Below, in pieces: positions 8,851-17,906 of a stretch of DNA of 64,000 nt (position 1 is the first letter of the stretch; each line of letters begins with the position of its first letter). The position numbers were made by a program, and so were the translations under genes. The notes beneath the pieces were generated by a model. The model was not told the DNA's origin, did no database searches, and saw nothing but the letters and a program-made list of their open reading frames with translations. The DNA comes from Methylotenera mobilis JLW8 (GTDB lineage Bacteria > Pseudomonadota > Gammaproteobacteria > Burkholderiales > Methylophilaceae), in assembly GCF_000023705.1 (NCBI RefSeq), contig NC_012968.1, forward strand, positions 1,426,001 through 1,490,000, given 5' to 3'.

Positions 8851-9696
8851 ATGAATATGCAGACTAGCCTGATGAAAAAAGCATTAGCCAACCCACTCTC
8901 ACTAGCGGGCTTCATTATTATTATGTGCGTGTTCGTATTATCCATGCTCGCCCCCGTCATGGCACCCTACGACCCTAACTATATTGATGTGAAAGCCATC
9001 TTATTACAGCCCTCTATGCAGCACTGGATGGGTACAGATGGATTAGGACGCGACGTTCTGAGCCGCATGCTTTACGGCGGCCGTATCTCATTGCTGGTGG
9101 GACTGGTAGCTGTCGGCATATCCACCGCCATTGGCATATTACTTGGTGCACTTGCTGGCTTCTACCGCGGCTGGGTAGATACACTCATCATGCGCATCGT
9201 AGACGTCATGCTCTCTATCCCCAGCTTCTTTCTGATACTGGCGGTCATTGCATTCTTAACGCCCTCTATCATTAACATCATGATTGTGATCGGTCTCACC
9301 TCATGGATGGGGGTGACCAGACTGGTACGTGCGGAGTTCTTAAGCTTGAATGAACGTGAATTTGTCATGGCTTCACGTACTTTAGGTGCAAAAAACGCAA
9401 GGCTAATCTTCACTCACTTATTGCCTAATAGCCTGACCCCTATCATTGTCAGCGCAGTATTAGGCGTAGCTGGTGCCGTCCTCATGGAGTCAGGCCTCAG
9501 CTTTTTAGGCTTAGGTGTGCAAGCGCCGCAAGCATCATGGGGCAATATTCTCACCGATGGCAAAGAATACATACAGTTTGCATGGTGGCTATCCTTGTTT
9601 CCAGGATTAGCGATTTTAATTACCGTGTTAGGTTATAATCTGCTCGGTGAGGGTTTGCGTGATGCACTAGACCCACGAAGTGGAAGTAATCGTTAG
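8851..9696 (+). CDS. Peptide-type ABC transporter permease, DppC-like
   Basis: 281 residues from the ATG at 8851 (MNMQTSLMKK); a longer frame from 8791 would overlap the upstream permease by 56 bp and is unlikely. It has the OppC/DppC N-terminal helix, the YDPNYID motif and MGTDGLGRDVLSRMLYGGR, followed by the transport core with EAA loop ASRTLGAKNARLIFTHLLPN. No ATPase genes follow; fabI comes next after 98 bp, so energy-coupling subunits must be encoded elsewhere. Confidence 0.9.
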   Translation: MNMQTSLMKKALANPLSLAGFIIIMCVFVLSMLAPVMAPYDPNYIDVKAILLQPSMQHWMGTDGLGRDVLSRMLYGGRISLLVGLVAVGISTAIGILLGALAGFYRGWVDTLIMRIVDVMLSIPSFFLILAVIAFLTPSIINIMIVIGLTSWMGVTRLVRAEFLSLNEREFVMASRTLGAKNARLIFTHLLPNSLTPIIVSAVLGVAGAVLMESGLSFLGLGVQAPQASWGNILTDGKEYIQFAWWLSLFPGLAILITVLGYNLLGEGLRDALDPRSGSNR

Positions 9697-9738
9697 TTCC
9701 ACACGTCTATCGAATCTACATGATCACGCAGCTATCGA

Positions 9739-9756
9739 GTTTAGCGGACGCTAAAC
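9739..9756. repeat. Perfect 8-bp inverted repeat before fabI
   Basis: GTTTAGCG-GA-CGCTAAAC lies between the permease gene and fabI. There is no T-run after it, so it is not a normal intrinsic terminator. It could be a weak transcript-end hairpin or a regulator site for fabI. Confidence 0.4.
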
Positions 9757-9794
9757 CACCCCTTCCTCTAATGACAAGTAAATAGGAAATAACT

Positions 9795-10580
9795 ATGGGA
9801 TTCTTAGCTGGTAAAAAAGTACTCATCGCGGGCTTATTAAGTAACCGCTCAATCGCTTACGGCATTGCTGCAGCAATGAAACGAGAAGGCGCTGAACTTG
9901 CTTTCACTTATCAAGTGGACAAACATGAAAAACGCGTTGCAGACTTAGCCGCAGATTTTGACTCAAAAATTGTGTTGCCATGTGATGTTGCAGAAGATGC
10001 ACAAATAGACGCACTGTTCCCTGCACTAGCCAAACACTGGGATGGCTTAGATTCATTGGTACACTCTGTTGCATTTGTACCTAAAGTCGCACTTGCTGGT
10101 GACTACTTGGAAGCTGTTGACCGCGAGTACTTCCGCATTGCGCACGACATTAGCTCTTACAGTTTTTCTGCACTAGCTAAAGCCGCTTACCCAATGATGG
10201 AAGGCCGTAAAGGCAGTTTATTAACATTGAGCTATCTTGGCGCAGAGCGCACCATGCCTAACTACAACGTAATGGGCTTGGCTAAAGCGAGTTTAGAAGC
10301 GAATGTACGCTATTTAGCACAAAGCCTAGGCCCACGTGGCATCCGTGTAAATGCAGTGTCTGCAGGCCCGATTAAAACGCTTGCAGCGTCTGGTATTGCA
10401 GACTTTGACAAGATGATTGGCTTTAACGAGAAACACGCAGCATTACGCAGAAACGTTACTATCGAAGAAGTAGGTAACGCGTCAGCTTTCTTATGCAGCG
10501 ATCTAGCTTCTGGTATCACTGGCGAAATCACCTATGTAGACGGCGGCATGAACATCACTGCTGCTGGCAGCATTGATTAA
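9795..10580 (+). CDS. fabI: Enoyl-[acyl-carrier-protein] reductase (NADH)
   Basis: A 261-residue SDR-fold enzyme that reduces enoyl-ACP in the last step of each fatty-acid elongation cycle. The FabI-type cofactor motif [13 protein letters not shown] (13-25) and active-site Tyr147, Tyr157 and Lys164 in [12 protein letters not shown]...GLAKAS are all present, and length is typical. An AGGAAATAACT stretch before the ATG serves as ribosome site. A strong terminator follows, so the gene ends its transcription unit. Confidence 0.96.
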   Translation: MGFLAGKKVLIAGLLSNRSIAYGIAAAMKREGAELAFTYQVDKHEKRVADLAADFDSKIVLPCDVAEDAQIDALFPALAKHWDGLDSLVHSVAFVPKVALAGDYLEAVDREYFRIAHDISSYSFSALAKAAYPMMEGRKGSLLTLSYLGAERTMPNYNVMGLAKASLEANVRYLAQSLGPRGIRVNAVSAGPIKTLAASGIADFDKMIGFNEKHAALRRNVTIEEVGNASAFLCSDLASGITGEITYVDGGMNITAAGSID

Positions 10581-10603
10581 GTAATAAGAGATTCACGCTC
10601 AAC

Positions 10604-10629
10604 AAAAAAGGCACCTAGGTGCCTTTTTT
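10604..10629 (+). terminator. Intrinsic terminator after fabI
   Basis: A perfect palindrome: AAAAAAGGCACCT pairs with AGGTGCCTTTTTT. The GC stem GGCACC/GGTGCC is followed by six T. It is symmetric and could also act on leftward transcripts of the MFS operon, whose last gene ends about 180 bp to the right. Confidence 0.9.
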
Positions 10630-10809
10630 GTTGTCTTCGATCAGTAGGTCTAGCTAAACAGTACTAAGTTAAACTATAGCGTATAGCTGAATGAGTCCGT
10701 CAGTGCTGCGATAAGCATGGTATAAACAAGGCTATATATCTATCACACCGTGTGTAGTACAGTAATAATGATTTTCATATCTCTATCTTTTAATTCATAA
10801 CATTAAGGC

Positions 10810-12216
10810 TTAGTGAGTCACTGCTTTAGGGTGCGTATTGATTGGAATGCACAATAGCATGCTGGTGAGCGCCAACATAATGTGTATAGAGTACATGCGA
10901 TGAAAGTCAGCAATTTGTAAATCATATTTTGCTAACAACAATACGGTGATAGAAACGCCAATGACTGTACCAATCTGACGCACGGCGTGATTGATTGCGC
11001 TGCCCACCGCGTAATCTTTTGTAGGTAGCCCGAACACAGAAGCCGCAGATAATGAAGGCAATACTAACCCTACCGACAATCCACTCAATAGCAAGCCTGG
11101 TAGCCACTCTGTTACATAATTAGGGCTGGCGTCTGGCACCGTCATAAACCACAAGCTACTTAATGCATAAGTGATGGTGCCTGTAATGAGTAATGGTCGA
11201 TGCCCTATTTTTGAAGCGATCTTGCCTGAGATAATTGCTGTAGGCACCACGGTTAACGGGCCAGGCATAATGGAAGCCCCTGCCAGAAACTGACTAAAGT
11301 GCCAAATATTTTTCATCCAGAAAAAGAATGAAAAAAACATAATGGCGAATGCAATCGCAAATACAAACCCTGCCACATTGGAAAATAAAAACGTTTTGTG
11401 CTTAAACAAACTAAGTTCAAACAGTGGTTCAGCATTCGCATTTGCCCAAGGAATATAGCTCAGCAAAATAACCAATCCCACAACGGCAATGCTGGTTAGC
11501 TCCAATTTTGACCAACTAACAGAATTAAGCTCAACAATGCTAAATGCAACCGCACCAACACCAATCATGAGCTGCAATACGCCAACCCAGTCTAAGCGCA
11601 TTTTATCTCTTAGTTGTACAGACTCCTGAAGCGTAGCTACGCTTTGCCAAATACAAAACAAGCCAATCGGAATGTTGATAAAGAATGCCCACTGCCATCC
11701 ACCCAACTCAATAATCAGTGATCCAATACCGGGTCCTAAAGCTGCAGCCAATGCACCCACGGCACCCCAAGCTCCCATCACCACCATACGCTTTTCTCTA
11801 GGGAAGGCTTCCAGCACTATTGCCAATGCCGCAGGCGATAGTAAACATGCTCCTATCGATTGAACAACCCTAGCCACGATCAACCAAAATACACTAGGTG
11901 AAGCGCCGCAAGCAAAGGAAGCTGTCACAAAAAGTAGCACACCAACGAGGAATACCTTTTTTCTGCCATACTTGTCGGCAATACCTCCGGCAGGAATCAG
12001 CATAGCCGCATAGACAATTGAATATGCATTCATCGCCCACGATAAGTCAGCCGCTGTCGATGTAGGAAAACTGTGCAAGATATTGTTAAACCCTGCGTAT
12101 AGTACCGTGGTATCGAGCGACACCATAAAAATCGCAATACAGGTAATCGCAAATACACGCCATGCGTTTGCCATTACTTTATCGTTAGTAATATATGTCG
12201 CATCAACTAGTGCCAT
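10810..12216 (-). CDS. MFS drug-efflux transporter, DHA2 (EmrB/QacA) type
   Basis: 468 residues with about 14 hydrophobic segments. Motif A is GGIADKYGRKKVF after helix 2, and the antiporter-type motif follows as ARVVQSIGACLLSPAALAIV. Members export drugs or metabolites by proton antiport. It is the last gene of a leftward three-gene run with the hydrolase and SDR genes, all divergent from a TetR regulator, which is the usual setting of an inducible efflux/detoxification operon. The substrate is unknown. Confidence 0.85.
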   Translation of the reverse strand: MALVDATYITNDKVMANAWRVFAITCIAIFMVSLDTTVLYAGFNNILHSFPTSTAADLSWAMNAYSIVYAAMLIPAGGIADKYGRKKVFLVGVLLFVTASFACGASPSVFWLIVARVVQSIGACLLSPAALAIVLEAFPREKRMVVMGAWGAVGALAAALGPGIGSLIIELGGWQWAFFINIPIGLFCIWQSVATLQESVQLRDKMRLDWVGVLQLMIGVGAVAFSIVELNSVSWSKLELTSIAVVGLVILLSYIPWANANAEPLFELSLFKHKTFLFSNVAGFVFAIAFAIMFFSFFFWMKNIWHFSQFLAGASIMPGPLTVVPTAIISGKIASKIGHRPLLITGTITYALSSLWFMTVPDASPNYVTEWLPGLLLSGLSVGLVLPSLSAASVFGLPTKDYAVGSAINHAVRQIGTVIGVSITVLLLAKYDLQIADFHRMYSIHIMLALTSMLLCIPINTHPKAVTH

Positions 12217-12295
12217 GTTTTATCTCGGGTAAATAGAAAATGTTATTGGCCACAATCTTTACTAGATGTGGCCAGCCTTAAATAAGCAACTAAAA

Positions 12296-13198
12296 TTAAT
12301 GGTCTAAAAAATAGTTAGTCGTATTGACGAATGCATCGTGATACTGAAAAATAGAGCCATGATTTGAATCTGGGTACAGCACCAATTGCGCATTTTCTAA
12401 TTGCTTGTACATGGTGATGGACCCTTCAGTATTCAGCATTGTGTCATTACTGCCTGTTACCACTAATACAGGCTGATGAATTGCTTTAAGTGTTTTGTAA
12501 TGATCAGGCGTACTGGTCCACATAATCAAAGCCTTGCCATGCGCATCTGCTATTTCTTTACCACTTTCCGGATCCCGATCTTTGGTTCTTGCATAGACTC
12601 TAGACAAAAACTCTGCGCCGGCTTTTTTGCCTGCATCTGTTTGGGAGAAAAATAAATAATCACGTGGATCAGGTGCATTGGCCCTAGAGAAAGCCTCGCC
12701 AAGTACCTGCATTAAATTGTTGCCGCCGCCTTGATAGGTCGTTCCTGCAAGAATCACCTTATGGACTAACTTAGGATGTTGAGCTGCCAACTCCTGTGCA
12801 ATAAAACCACCCATAGAGAAACCTAATAAATCGACTTGCTTATAACCAAGTGCTTGAATAAAGGCATAAGCATCAGTTGTCATTTGACCGATATTGTCAG
12901 CGACCACACCGTTTGTAGCACCAACACCTCTGTTGTTAAATACCACTACAGGGCGGGTTTTTGCTAAAGTATTTACAACAGCCGGATCCCACGCATCCAT
13001 TGTTCCCGTAAAGTGCTGCAAAAACACCAAAGGCGTACCTGACGTTGGCCCTAAAGTACGATATGAGAACTTAATACCATTGGCTTCTATATATCGTGTG
13101 GGCACATCTTCTAACTTTTCTGATGCCAAGGCAATGCTAGGCTCAATAATAGAAAATGCAGCAGTGATTAATAATAGTGACTTTAATAATTTAGTCAT
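12296..13198 (-). CDS. Exported alpha/beta hydrolase
   Basis: 300 residues starting with a signal peptide (MTKLLKSLLLITAAFSI..., likely cut after IALAS). The alpha/beta-hydrolase fold shows the oxyanion segment FLQHFTGT, nucleophile elbow GFSMGG with Ser128, an Asp in VVTGSNDTML and the His in SNHGSIF near 283. Such proteins hydrolyse esters, lactones or halides; the substrate cannot be named. It is the middle gene of the TetR-linked operon, 52 bp after the SDR gene. Confidence 0.85.
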   Translation of the reverse strand: MTKLLKSLLLITAAFSIIEPSIALASEKLEDVPTRYIEANGIKFSYRTLGPTSGTPLVFLQHFTGTMDAWDPAVVNTLAKTRPVVVFNNRGVGATNGVVADNIGQMTTDAYAFIQALGYKQVDLLGFSMGGFIAQELAAQHPKLVHKVILAGTTYQGGGNNLMQVLGEAFSRANAPDPRDYLFFSQTDAGKKAGAEFLSRVYARTKDRDPESGKEIADAHGKALIMWTSTPDHYKTLKAIHQPVLVVTGSNDTMLNTEGSITMYKQLENAQLVLYPDSNHGSIFQYHDAFVNTTNYFLDH

Positions 13199-13250
13199 GT
13201 TTATCTCTTTTATATTGAATGTATATTTTTGAAAAAAGTGTATTTAATTT

Positions 13251-14048
13251 TTAGTTGATATAGCGTGTTGCGGGCGTGGTATGAGATAAGTTAGGCGCCA
13301 AGTTTTTACGGGCAGCCTCTAGCGCTTGCCAATCTGCAATATTAGGTAGTGATGGGATCGTAACCACTTCACCTAAATCAAACCCGGCTAGCGCAGCATC
13401 TACCAACGTTTCCGGCTGCATCACTATTTGTGATGGAAGATTGCTAATAGGTAACCCCCCTTTATCCCAGAATGGAGTGTCAATCGCACCAGGCAACACG
13501 GCTTGCACTCTAATACCCTTATCAGATAACTCATGATGCATTGACTGCGTGAAGTTAACGACATAAGCTTTTGACCCGCTATATGCACCATTCAGCAGCT
13601 CAGGTGCCAGCGCAACGATTGATGCAATATTGATAATTGCACCATTACCACGCGCAATGAAGCTAGGCACAACAGCGGCAGATAACCTAGTCAATGCAAT
13701 CACATTTAAATCTATCATAGCTTCGATTGCATTCATGTTTGATTCTGCTAGCGTAGTGACCGCACCCAGACCAGCGTTATTCACTAATAGAGAAATGTTT
13801 TCATCTGAGCGCAAAATATTTTCCACCTGGATTAACTGCACTTTATTGGTTAAATCGGCTGGAACAATCTCTACTCCAACTTTATATTTGCTCTTTAGAT
13901 CATCTGCCACTTGAGTAAGCTTAGCCTCATCGCGTGCAACTAAAATCAAGTCATAACCGCGCTGAGCAATACGGTCAGCATAGATAGCACCCATACCAGT
14001 TGATGCTCCTGTTACTAGGGCTTTCCCTTGTTTTACTGCCTTATTCAT
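13251..14048 (-). CDS. Short-chain dehydrogenase/reductase (SDR)
   Basis: A 265-residue classical SDR. The NAD(P)-binding TGASTGMG is at 13-20, NNAG at 90-93, and the catalytic set Ser143, Tyr156 and Lys160 (YSGSK). A clear ribosome site (CAGGAGTTAGG) precedes the ATG. It is the first gene of the leftward operon, with a TetR-type operator candidate about 30 bp upstream of its start codon. Substrate unknown. Confidence 0.88.
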   Translation of the reverse strand: MNKAVKQGKALVTGASTGMGAIYADRIAQRGYDLILVARDEAKLTQVADDLKSKYKVGVEIVPADLTNKVQLIQVENILRSDENISLLVNNAGLGAVTTLAESNMNAIEAMIDLNVIALTRLSAAVVPSFIARGNGAIINIASIVALAPELLNGAYSGSKAYVVNFTQSMHHELSDKGIRVQAVLPGAIDTPFWDKGGLPISNLPSQIVMQPETLVDAALAGFDLGEVVTIPSLPNIADWQALEAARKNLAPNLSHTTPATRYIN

Positions 14049-14078
14049 ATCCTAACTCCTGTGAAATTTATATTTAAA

Positions 14079-14090
14079 TACCGATTGGTA
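14079..14090. promoter_or_regulatory. TetR operator candidate, copy 1
   Basis: TACCGATTGGTA has perfect TACC/GGTA arms around GATT. It sits 31 bp before the SDR start codon, in the expected promoter region. A second copy matching 10 of 12 bases lies 45 bp away at the tetR start. Confidence 0.55.
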
Positions 14091-14134
14091 AATAAATAGT
14101 ATTTAATCGCACTTGCTTTGTCAATCTTTTTTTG

Positions 14135-14146
14135 TAACAATTGGTA
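14135..14146. promoter_or_regulatory. TetR operator candidate, copy 2
   Basis: TAACAATTGGTA matches 10 of 12 bases of the copy at 14079 and keeps the right half ATTGGTA exactly. It overlaps the region where tetR transcription should begin, which fits autorepression. Confidence 0.5.
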
Positions 14147-14155
14147 TATTATTTA

Positions 14156-14776
14156 ATGAACAGTTTAATCATGACCATTGAAACCAAAAAAACACGCGGC
14201 CGCCCTAGAGTATTTGATACGGATGAAGCGCTAGAAAAAGCATTGCAAATCTTTTGGAATAGAGGCTATGAAGGCGCCTCTTTGGCAGAACTAACAGAAG
14301 TTTTAGGCATTAATAAGCCGAGCATGTATGCCGCATTTGGTAATAAAGAAGAGCTGTTCAAAAAGGCGCTGACAAGATATACAACATATCACGTCGCATT
14401 TGTAAGAGAGGTCATCAAAATGCCTACCGCCTATGAAGTAGCGCAGAGTTTCTTATATCAGGCTGCTGAGTTTTTAACCGACTCATCACACCCCAAGGGA
14501 TGCATGATTGTACAAGGTGCACTATCTAGCGGCGAAGGTGCAGAGTTGGTGAAAGCTATACTCATACAATATAGAGCCTCGTATGAGAGTTTATTAACAG
14601 AACGTTTTGAAAAAGCAAAAATAGATGGAGACTTAACCAACGATGCCAACTCTAAGTGTTTGGCAAAGTACCTTGCAGCATTGCATCAGGGCATGTCGGT
14701 ACAAGCCACCAGTGGCGCATCTAAAGATGAACTGATAGAAATAGCTAACTTAGCACTTAATGCTTGGCCGCGTTAA
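14156..14776 (+). CDS. TetR/AcrR-family transcriptional regulator
   Basis: About 206 residues from the ATG at 14156; an in-frame ATG at 14171 is also possible, and a TTG at 14141 lies inside the operator copy and is unlikely. The TetR helix-turn-helix is at the N-terminus (GRPRVFDTDEALEKAL..., then LAELTEVLGINKPSMYAAFG), with a ligand-binding C-terminal domain containing HPKGCMIVQGALSSG. It is divergent from the SDR/hydrolase/MFS operon and probably represses it and itself until an effector binds. Confidence 0.88.
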   Translation: MNSLIMTIETKKTRGRPRVFDTDEALEKALQIFWNRGYEGASLAELTEVLGINKPSMYAAFGNKEELFKKALTRYTTYHVAFVREVIKMPTAYEVAQSFLYQAAEFLTDSSHPKGCMIVQGALSSGEGAELVKAILIQYRASYESLLTERFEKAKIDGDLTNDANSKCLAKYLAALHQGMSVQATSGASKDELIEIANLALNAWPR

Positions 14777-14866
14777 ATGAAGCTTGAGTAATTAGTAAGA
14801 TAAGTCTTCTAGATAAAGTAATACAAGACGAATAATGAAGGTAAATAGATAGTTGAGCTAGAATAA

Positions 14867-14906
14867 AAAAACAGGGATATTATTTTTAAATAATATCCCT
14901 GTTTTT
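14867..14906. terminator. Bidirectional terminator between tetR and ppiD
   Basis: AACAGGGATATTATT pairs with AATAATATCCCTGTT around a two-base loop, flanked by A-run and T-run. The two neighbouring genes converge here, so it can end both transcripts. Confidence 0.9.
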
Positions 14907-14985
14907 ACAGCTTAAACTTATGACACCAGCTAAACACTGGCACCACCATTGGTAGAATGGCCTCATCCCGAGGCCATCAATATCA

Positions 14986-16884
14986 TTAGTGACTAGTATT
15001 TTCTAACAGCAAACGTTGGTTAACCGTCACTTTAGCTTTTTCACGCAACGATTGCTTATACGCTGACAAGTATTCATCTACTAACACTTGGCTCAGCTCA
15101 CCTTTAGCTGTTTTCACTGATTCAGCATCAGCAATACTCTCTGTATCCACTGCAATGATTTTTACAATCAAGTAGCCAAGTTTGCTGTCCGCCAAGCCAG
15201 AATAAGCTGGCAACTTGCTCACATCAGTTTTAAATACTTGCGTCATCGCTAATTGTGTCAGGCCTTGTGCATTTTTACGGTCAACCTTCACCTCTGGGAT
15301 CCAGTCTAAATTCGCTACTGAACCGCCAGCACGTAAGGTTTTCAACGCTTCCTCACCCTTAGCAATTGCCAATTTTGAAGCAGCTTCCAGTTTAAGCAAG
15401 TCTTCAATACCTGCTTTTACCGCATCAAATGTTTTTGTCGCTGCAGGTTTGTACTCTAGCACACGAGCTGAAACCAAGTTGTTAGGTGAAATCTCAACAG
15501 CCTCGGTGTTACGGTGTTCTTTGATAGACTCTGGTGAGAAAATCAAACTAACAATTTTATCGTTCTTAAAGAACTTAGCCGCTTCTTCACGTGAAGTCCA
15601 ACCTGAAAGCTGTAACTGGCCGCCAAACATTTTAGCAACAGGCGCTAAGCTATCCGATTGCTCATAAACTGCATTGCTAAAGCTTTCTGCTTTTTCCACA
15701 AACTCAGCCTGCGCTTTTTGGAAAATCAAATCACCTTTAATTTGCGCTTTCAATGACTCAAAATCAGAGCCTTGACCGGTAATTTCCGTTACTTTGATAA
15801 TGTGGTAACCAAATTCAGACTCCACTAAATCACTAACTTCATTCACCTTCATTTTGAACGCAGCTTCTTCAAATGGTTTTACCATTGCGCCACGGCCAAA
15901 ACTACCCAAATCACCGCCTTTAGTAGCAGAGCCAGGGTCTTGTGAGTTTTTAATCGCTAACTCTTCAAAAGACTTAGGATTCTTTTTAATAGTATCTAAC
16001 AAAGCCTGCGCTTTATTTTTAGCCTCTTGTTTTTGCTCTGGTGTGGCATTCACACCAAAACCAATCAAGATATGACTAGCACGTCTTTGCTCATTGCCTT
16101 TGAATTTAGCTGAGTTTTCATCGTAATAACGCTTCACTTCAGCATCGTCTACTTTAATACCCGGCACCAAGCTGCTTGCAGATAATAACAAGAACTCAAT
16201 TTTCACTTGCTCAGGGTCACGTAGCTTGTCTTTATGCTTATCGTAGTAAGCTTTTACCTCTTCTGGAGATACTTTAACTTGGTCTAAATAGTCCTTAGTT
16301 TTAAGCTCAGACACAGTAACTACACGTTTTTGATTTAACAGTTTTAATGTTTTGTCTGCACGCGCGGTAGAGATAAAACCAAGCTTAGCGATACCATCCT
16401 GCGCTTGCTGCGCTAATAAAGTCGCGCGAATCTCCGCCTCAAATTTTTTCGGGGTATATCTGTTTTGCTGCAACAGCTCATCGTACAACTCTTGTGAAAA
16501 TTTACCGTCTTTTTGGAAAGATGGCATCGCCGTAATATAAGTTGCTAACTGTGCATCGCTAATTTTATAGTTAGCGCGTTGAATTTCTTTTTCTAGCAAT
16601 TGTTCATTAATCAACTGATCCAACACCATTGCTTTCACTTCAGGGTTGTCCAATTGCGCCTGATCTGCTTTCCCTTCAGCCTGCATCCGACTACGTAAAT
16701 TCTGCATTGCATTTGCATATGCTTGCACAGAGATTTCGCTACCATCAACTTTTGCAATTGCCGCATTATTACCGGCTTGGCTCAAATAAGAGTCAATCCC
16801 AAATAAAGCAAAAGGCACAGTAATGAAAGCTAATATAGCTTTCCCTACCCAGCCTTTAGCTACAGAACGGATACCATCTAACAT
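14986..16884 (-). CDS. ppiD: Periplasmic folding factor PpiD (SurA_N/PPIC)
   Basis: 632 residues, the usual PpiD size. An N-terminal membrane anchor (GWVGKAILAFITVPFALFG, about 11-29) leads into a SurA-like chaperone domain and a parvulin domain at roughly 265-360 (RASHILIGFG... and EFGYHIIKV). PpiD helps outer-membrane and secreted proteins leave the Sec translocon. It closes the leftward tig-clpP-clpX-lon-hupB series after two tRNA genes. TGTAA-AAGC-TTACA about 40-55 bp before the start could be a regulator site but is unproven. Confidence 0.94.
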   Translation of the reverse strand: MLDGIRSVAKGWVGKAILAFITVPFALFGIDSYLSQAGNNAAIAKVDGSEISVQAYANAMQNLRSRMQAEGKADQAQLDNPEVKAMVLDQLINEQLLEKEIQRANYKISDAQLATYITAMPSFQKDGKFSQELYDELLQQNRYTPKKFEAEIRATLLAQQAQDGIAKLGFISTARADKTLKLLNQKRVVTVSELKTKDYLDQVKVSPEEVKAYYDKHKDKLRDPEQVKIEFLLLSASSLVPGIKVDDAEVKRYYDENSAKFKGNEQRRASHILIGFGVNATPEQKQEAKNKAQALLDTIKKNPKSFEELAIKNSQDPGSATKGGDLGSFGRGAMVKPFEEAAFKMKVNEVSDLVESEFGYHIIKVTEITGQGSDFESLKAQIKGDLIFQKAQAEFVEKAESFSNAVYEQSDSLAPVAKMFGGQLQLSGWTSREEAAKFFKNDKIVSLIFSPESIKEHRNTEAVEISPNNLVSARVLEYKPAATKTFDAVKAGIEDLLKLEAASKLAIAKGEEALKTLRAGGSVANLDWIPEVKVDRKNAQGLTQLAMTQVFKTDVSKLPAYSGLADSKLGYLIVKIIAVDTESIADAESVKTAKGELSQVLVDEYLSAYKQSLREKAKVTVNQRLLLENTSH

Positions 16885-17122
16885 AAAGTTCTCTTCTTAA
16901 AATATGCTGAAAAATCATTAAAAATGTAAAAGCTTACAATCGAAAATCAACCACAAGCCAAGGGTCATTAATATATCACAAGTTATAGTTGAAACATGAT
17001 TAGAGTGAGTAATAACAAGAGATTAGCACAACAAGTTATGATGACTAATCATCAGACTTAACACATAAAAAAGAGATGCTAGGGAATTGAGATGCCTAGA
17101 AAAAAGCATTAGGTAAGATAGA

Positions 17123-17158
17123 AATAAAAAAGCGAGCCTAATGGCTCGCTTTTTTATT
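17123..17158 (-). terminator. Terminator after tRNA-Asp
   Basis: AGCGAGCC-TAAT-GGCTCGCT with A-run and T-run flanks directly downstream of the leftward tRNA-Asp gene. Confidence 0.88.
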
Positions 17159-17235
17159 TGGCGGAGTGGACGGGACTCGAACCCGCGACCCCCGGCGTGA
17201 CAGGCCGGTATTCTAACCAACTGAACTACCACTCC
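17159..17235 (-). tRNA. tRNA-Asp (GTC)
   Basis: The reverse complement folds as a standard cloverleaf of 77 nt: acceptor GGAGTGG/CCACTCC, anticodon loop CTGTCAC with GTC, T-arm GGTTCGAGTCC and an encoded CCA end. Confidence 0.97.
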
Positions 17236-17397
17236 ATAACTCAGTATATTATTTTAATAACATACCTAAAAATTTGCGCTTCTAATTATTGCAGTGATTA
17301 ACACTACAAATTTTTTACAAAATAAAGAGCGCCTAAATTACCAGCACTCTGAATTTATAAAATTAGAAACGGCTTAGTCACATTATAGCTGGTTTTT

Positions 17398-17473
17398 TGG
17401 TGGGTGCTAACGGGGTCGAACCGCTGACATTCGCCTTGTAAGGGCGACGCTCTACCAACTGAGCTAAGCACCC
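17398..17473 (-). tRNA. tRNA-Val (TAC)
   Basis: The reverse complement starts GGGTGCTTAGCTCAGTTGG and has anticodon loop CTTACAA (TAC), T-arm GGTTCGACCCC and an encoded CCA; 76 nt. It lies between hupB and tRNA-Asp on the same strand and may share their transcript. Confidence 0.97.
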
Positions 17474-17492
17474 TGCCTAACCAACGAAAACG

Positions 17493-17765
17493 CTAGTTTA
17501 CAGCATCTTTAAGCGCTTTACCAGCCCTAAATTTAGGAGAATTTGCAGCTTGTATTTTAATTGTCTCGCCTGTGCGTGGATTACGGCCATTACGAGCCTC
17601 GCGTTTACCTACATAAAACGTACCAAAGCCAATCAATGTTACTAGATCACCTTTTTTAATTGCTTTTGTTATTGCAGCAGTTGTTGCATCTAGCGCACGA
17701 CCAGCAGCAGCTTTTGAAATACCTGCGGCACTAGCAATCTCGTCAATTAGTTCTGATTTATTCAC
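17493..17765 (-). CDS. hupB: DNA-binding protein HU
   Basis: A 90-residue nucleoid protein that bends DNA as a dimer. I start it at the GTG at 17765 (read as Met, then [10 protein letters not shown]), which gives the normal HU length and has a GAGAGGGGAT ribosome site about 7 bases away; a longer frame would add 13 residues unlike HU. The DNA-binding arm signature [20 protein letters not shown] is complete. It follows lon, as in many proteobacteria. Confidence 0.95.
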   Translation of the reverse strand: MNKSELIDEIASAAGISKAAAGRALDATTAAITKAIKKGDLVTLIGFGTFYVGKREARNGRNPRTGETIKIQAANSPKFRAGKALKDAVN

Positions 17766-17906
17766 GTGTAATCCCCTCTCAAGGTTTATTAAATAAAATA
17801 ACAACTTCGGCAGACAGTCTTAGGTAACAAACTACCCGTATCAACTTTATATCAAGCCAACAAAGGCCGTGTCAAGCGTTAATACGGGTTAAAACACACT
17901 TATTTT

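Noticed and set aside
16925-16938. TGTAA-AAGC-TTACA before ppiD as a CpxR site
   Set aside because: It is an inverted repeat and not the tandem GTAAA-N5-GTAAA form, so the link to the Cpx-like system is too weak.
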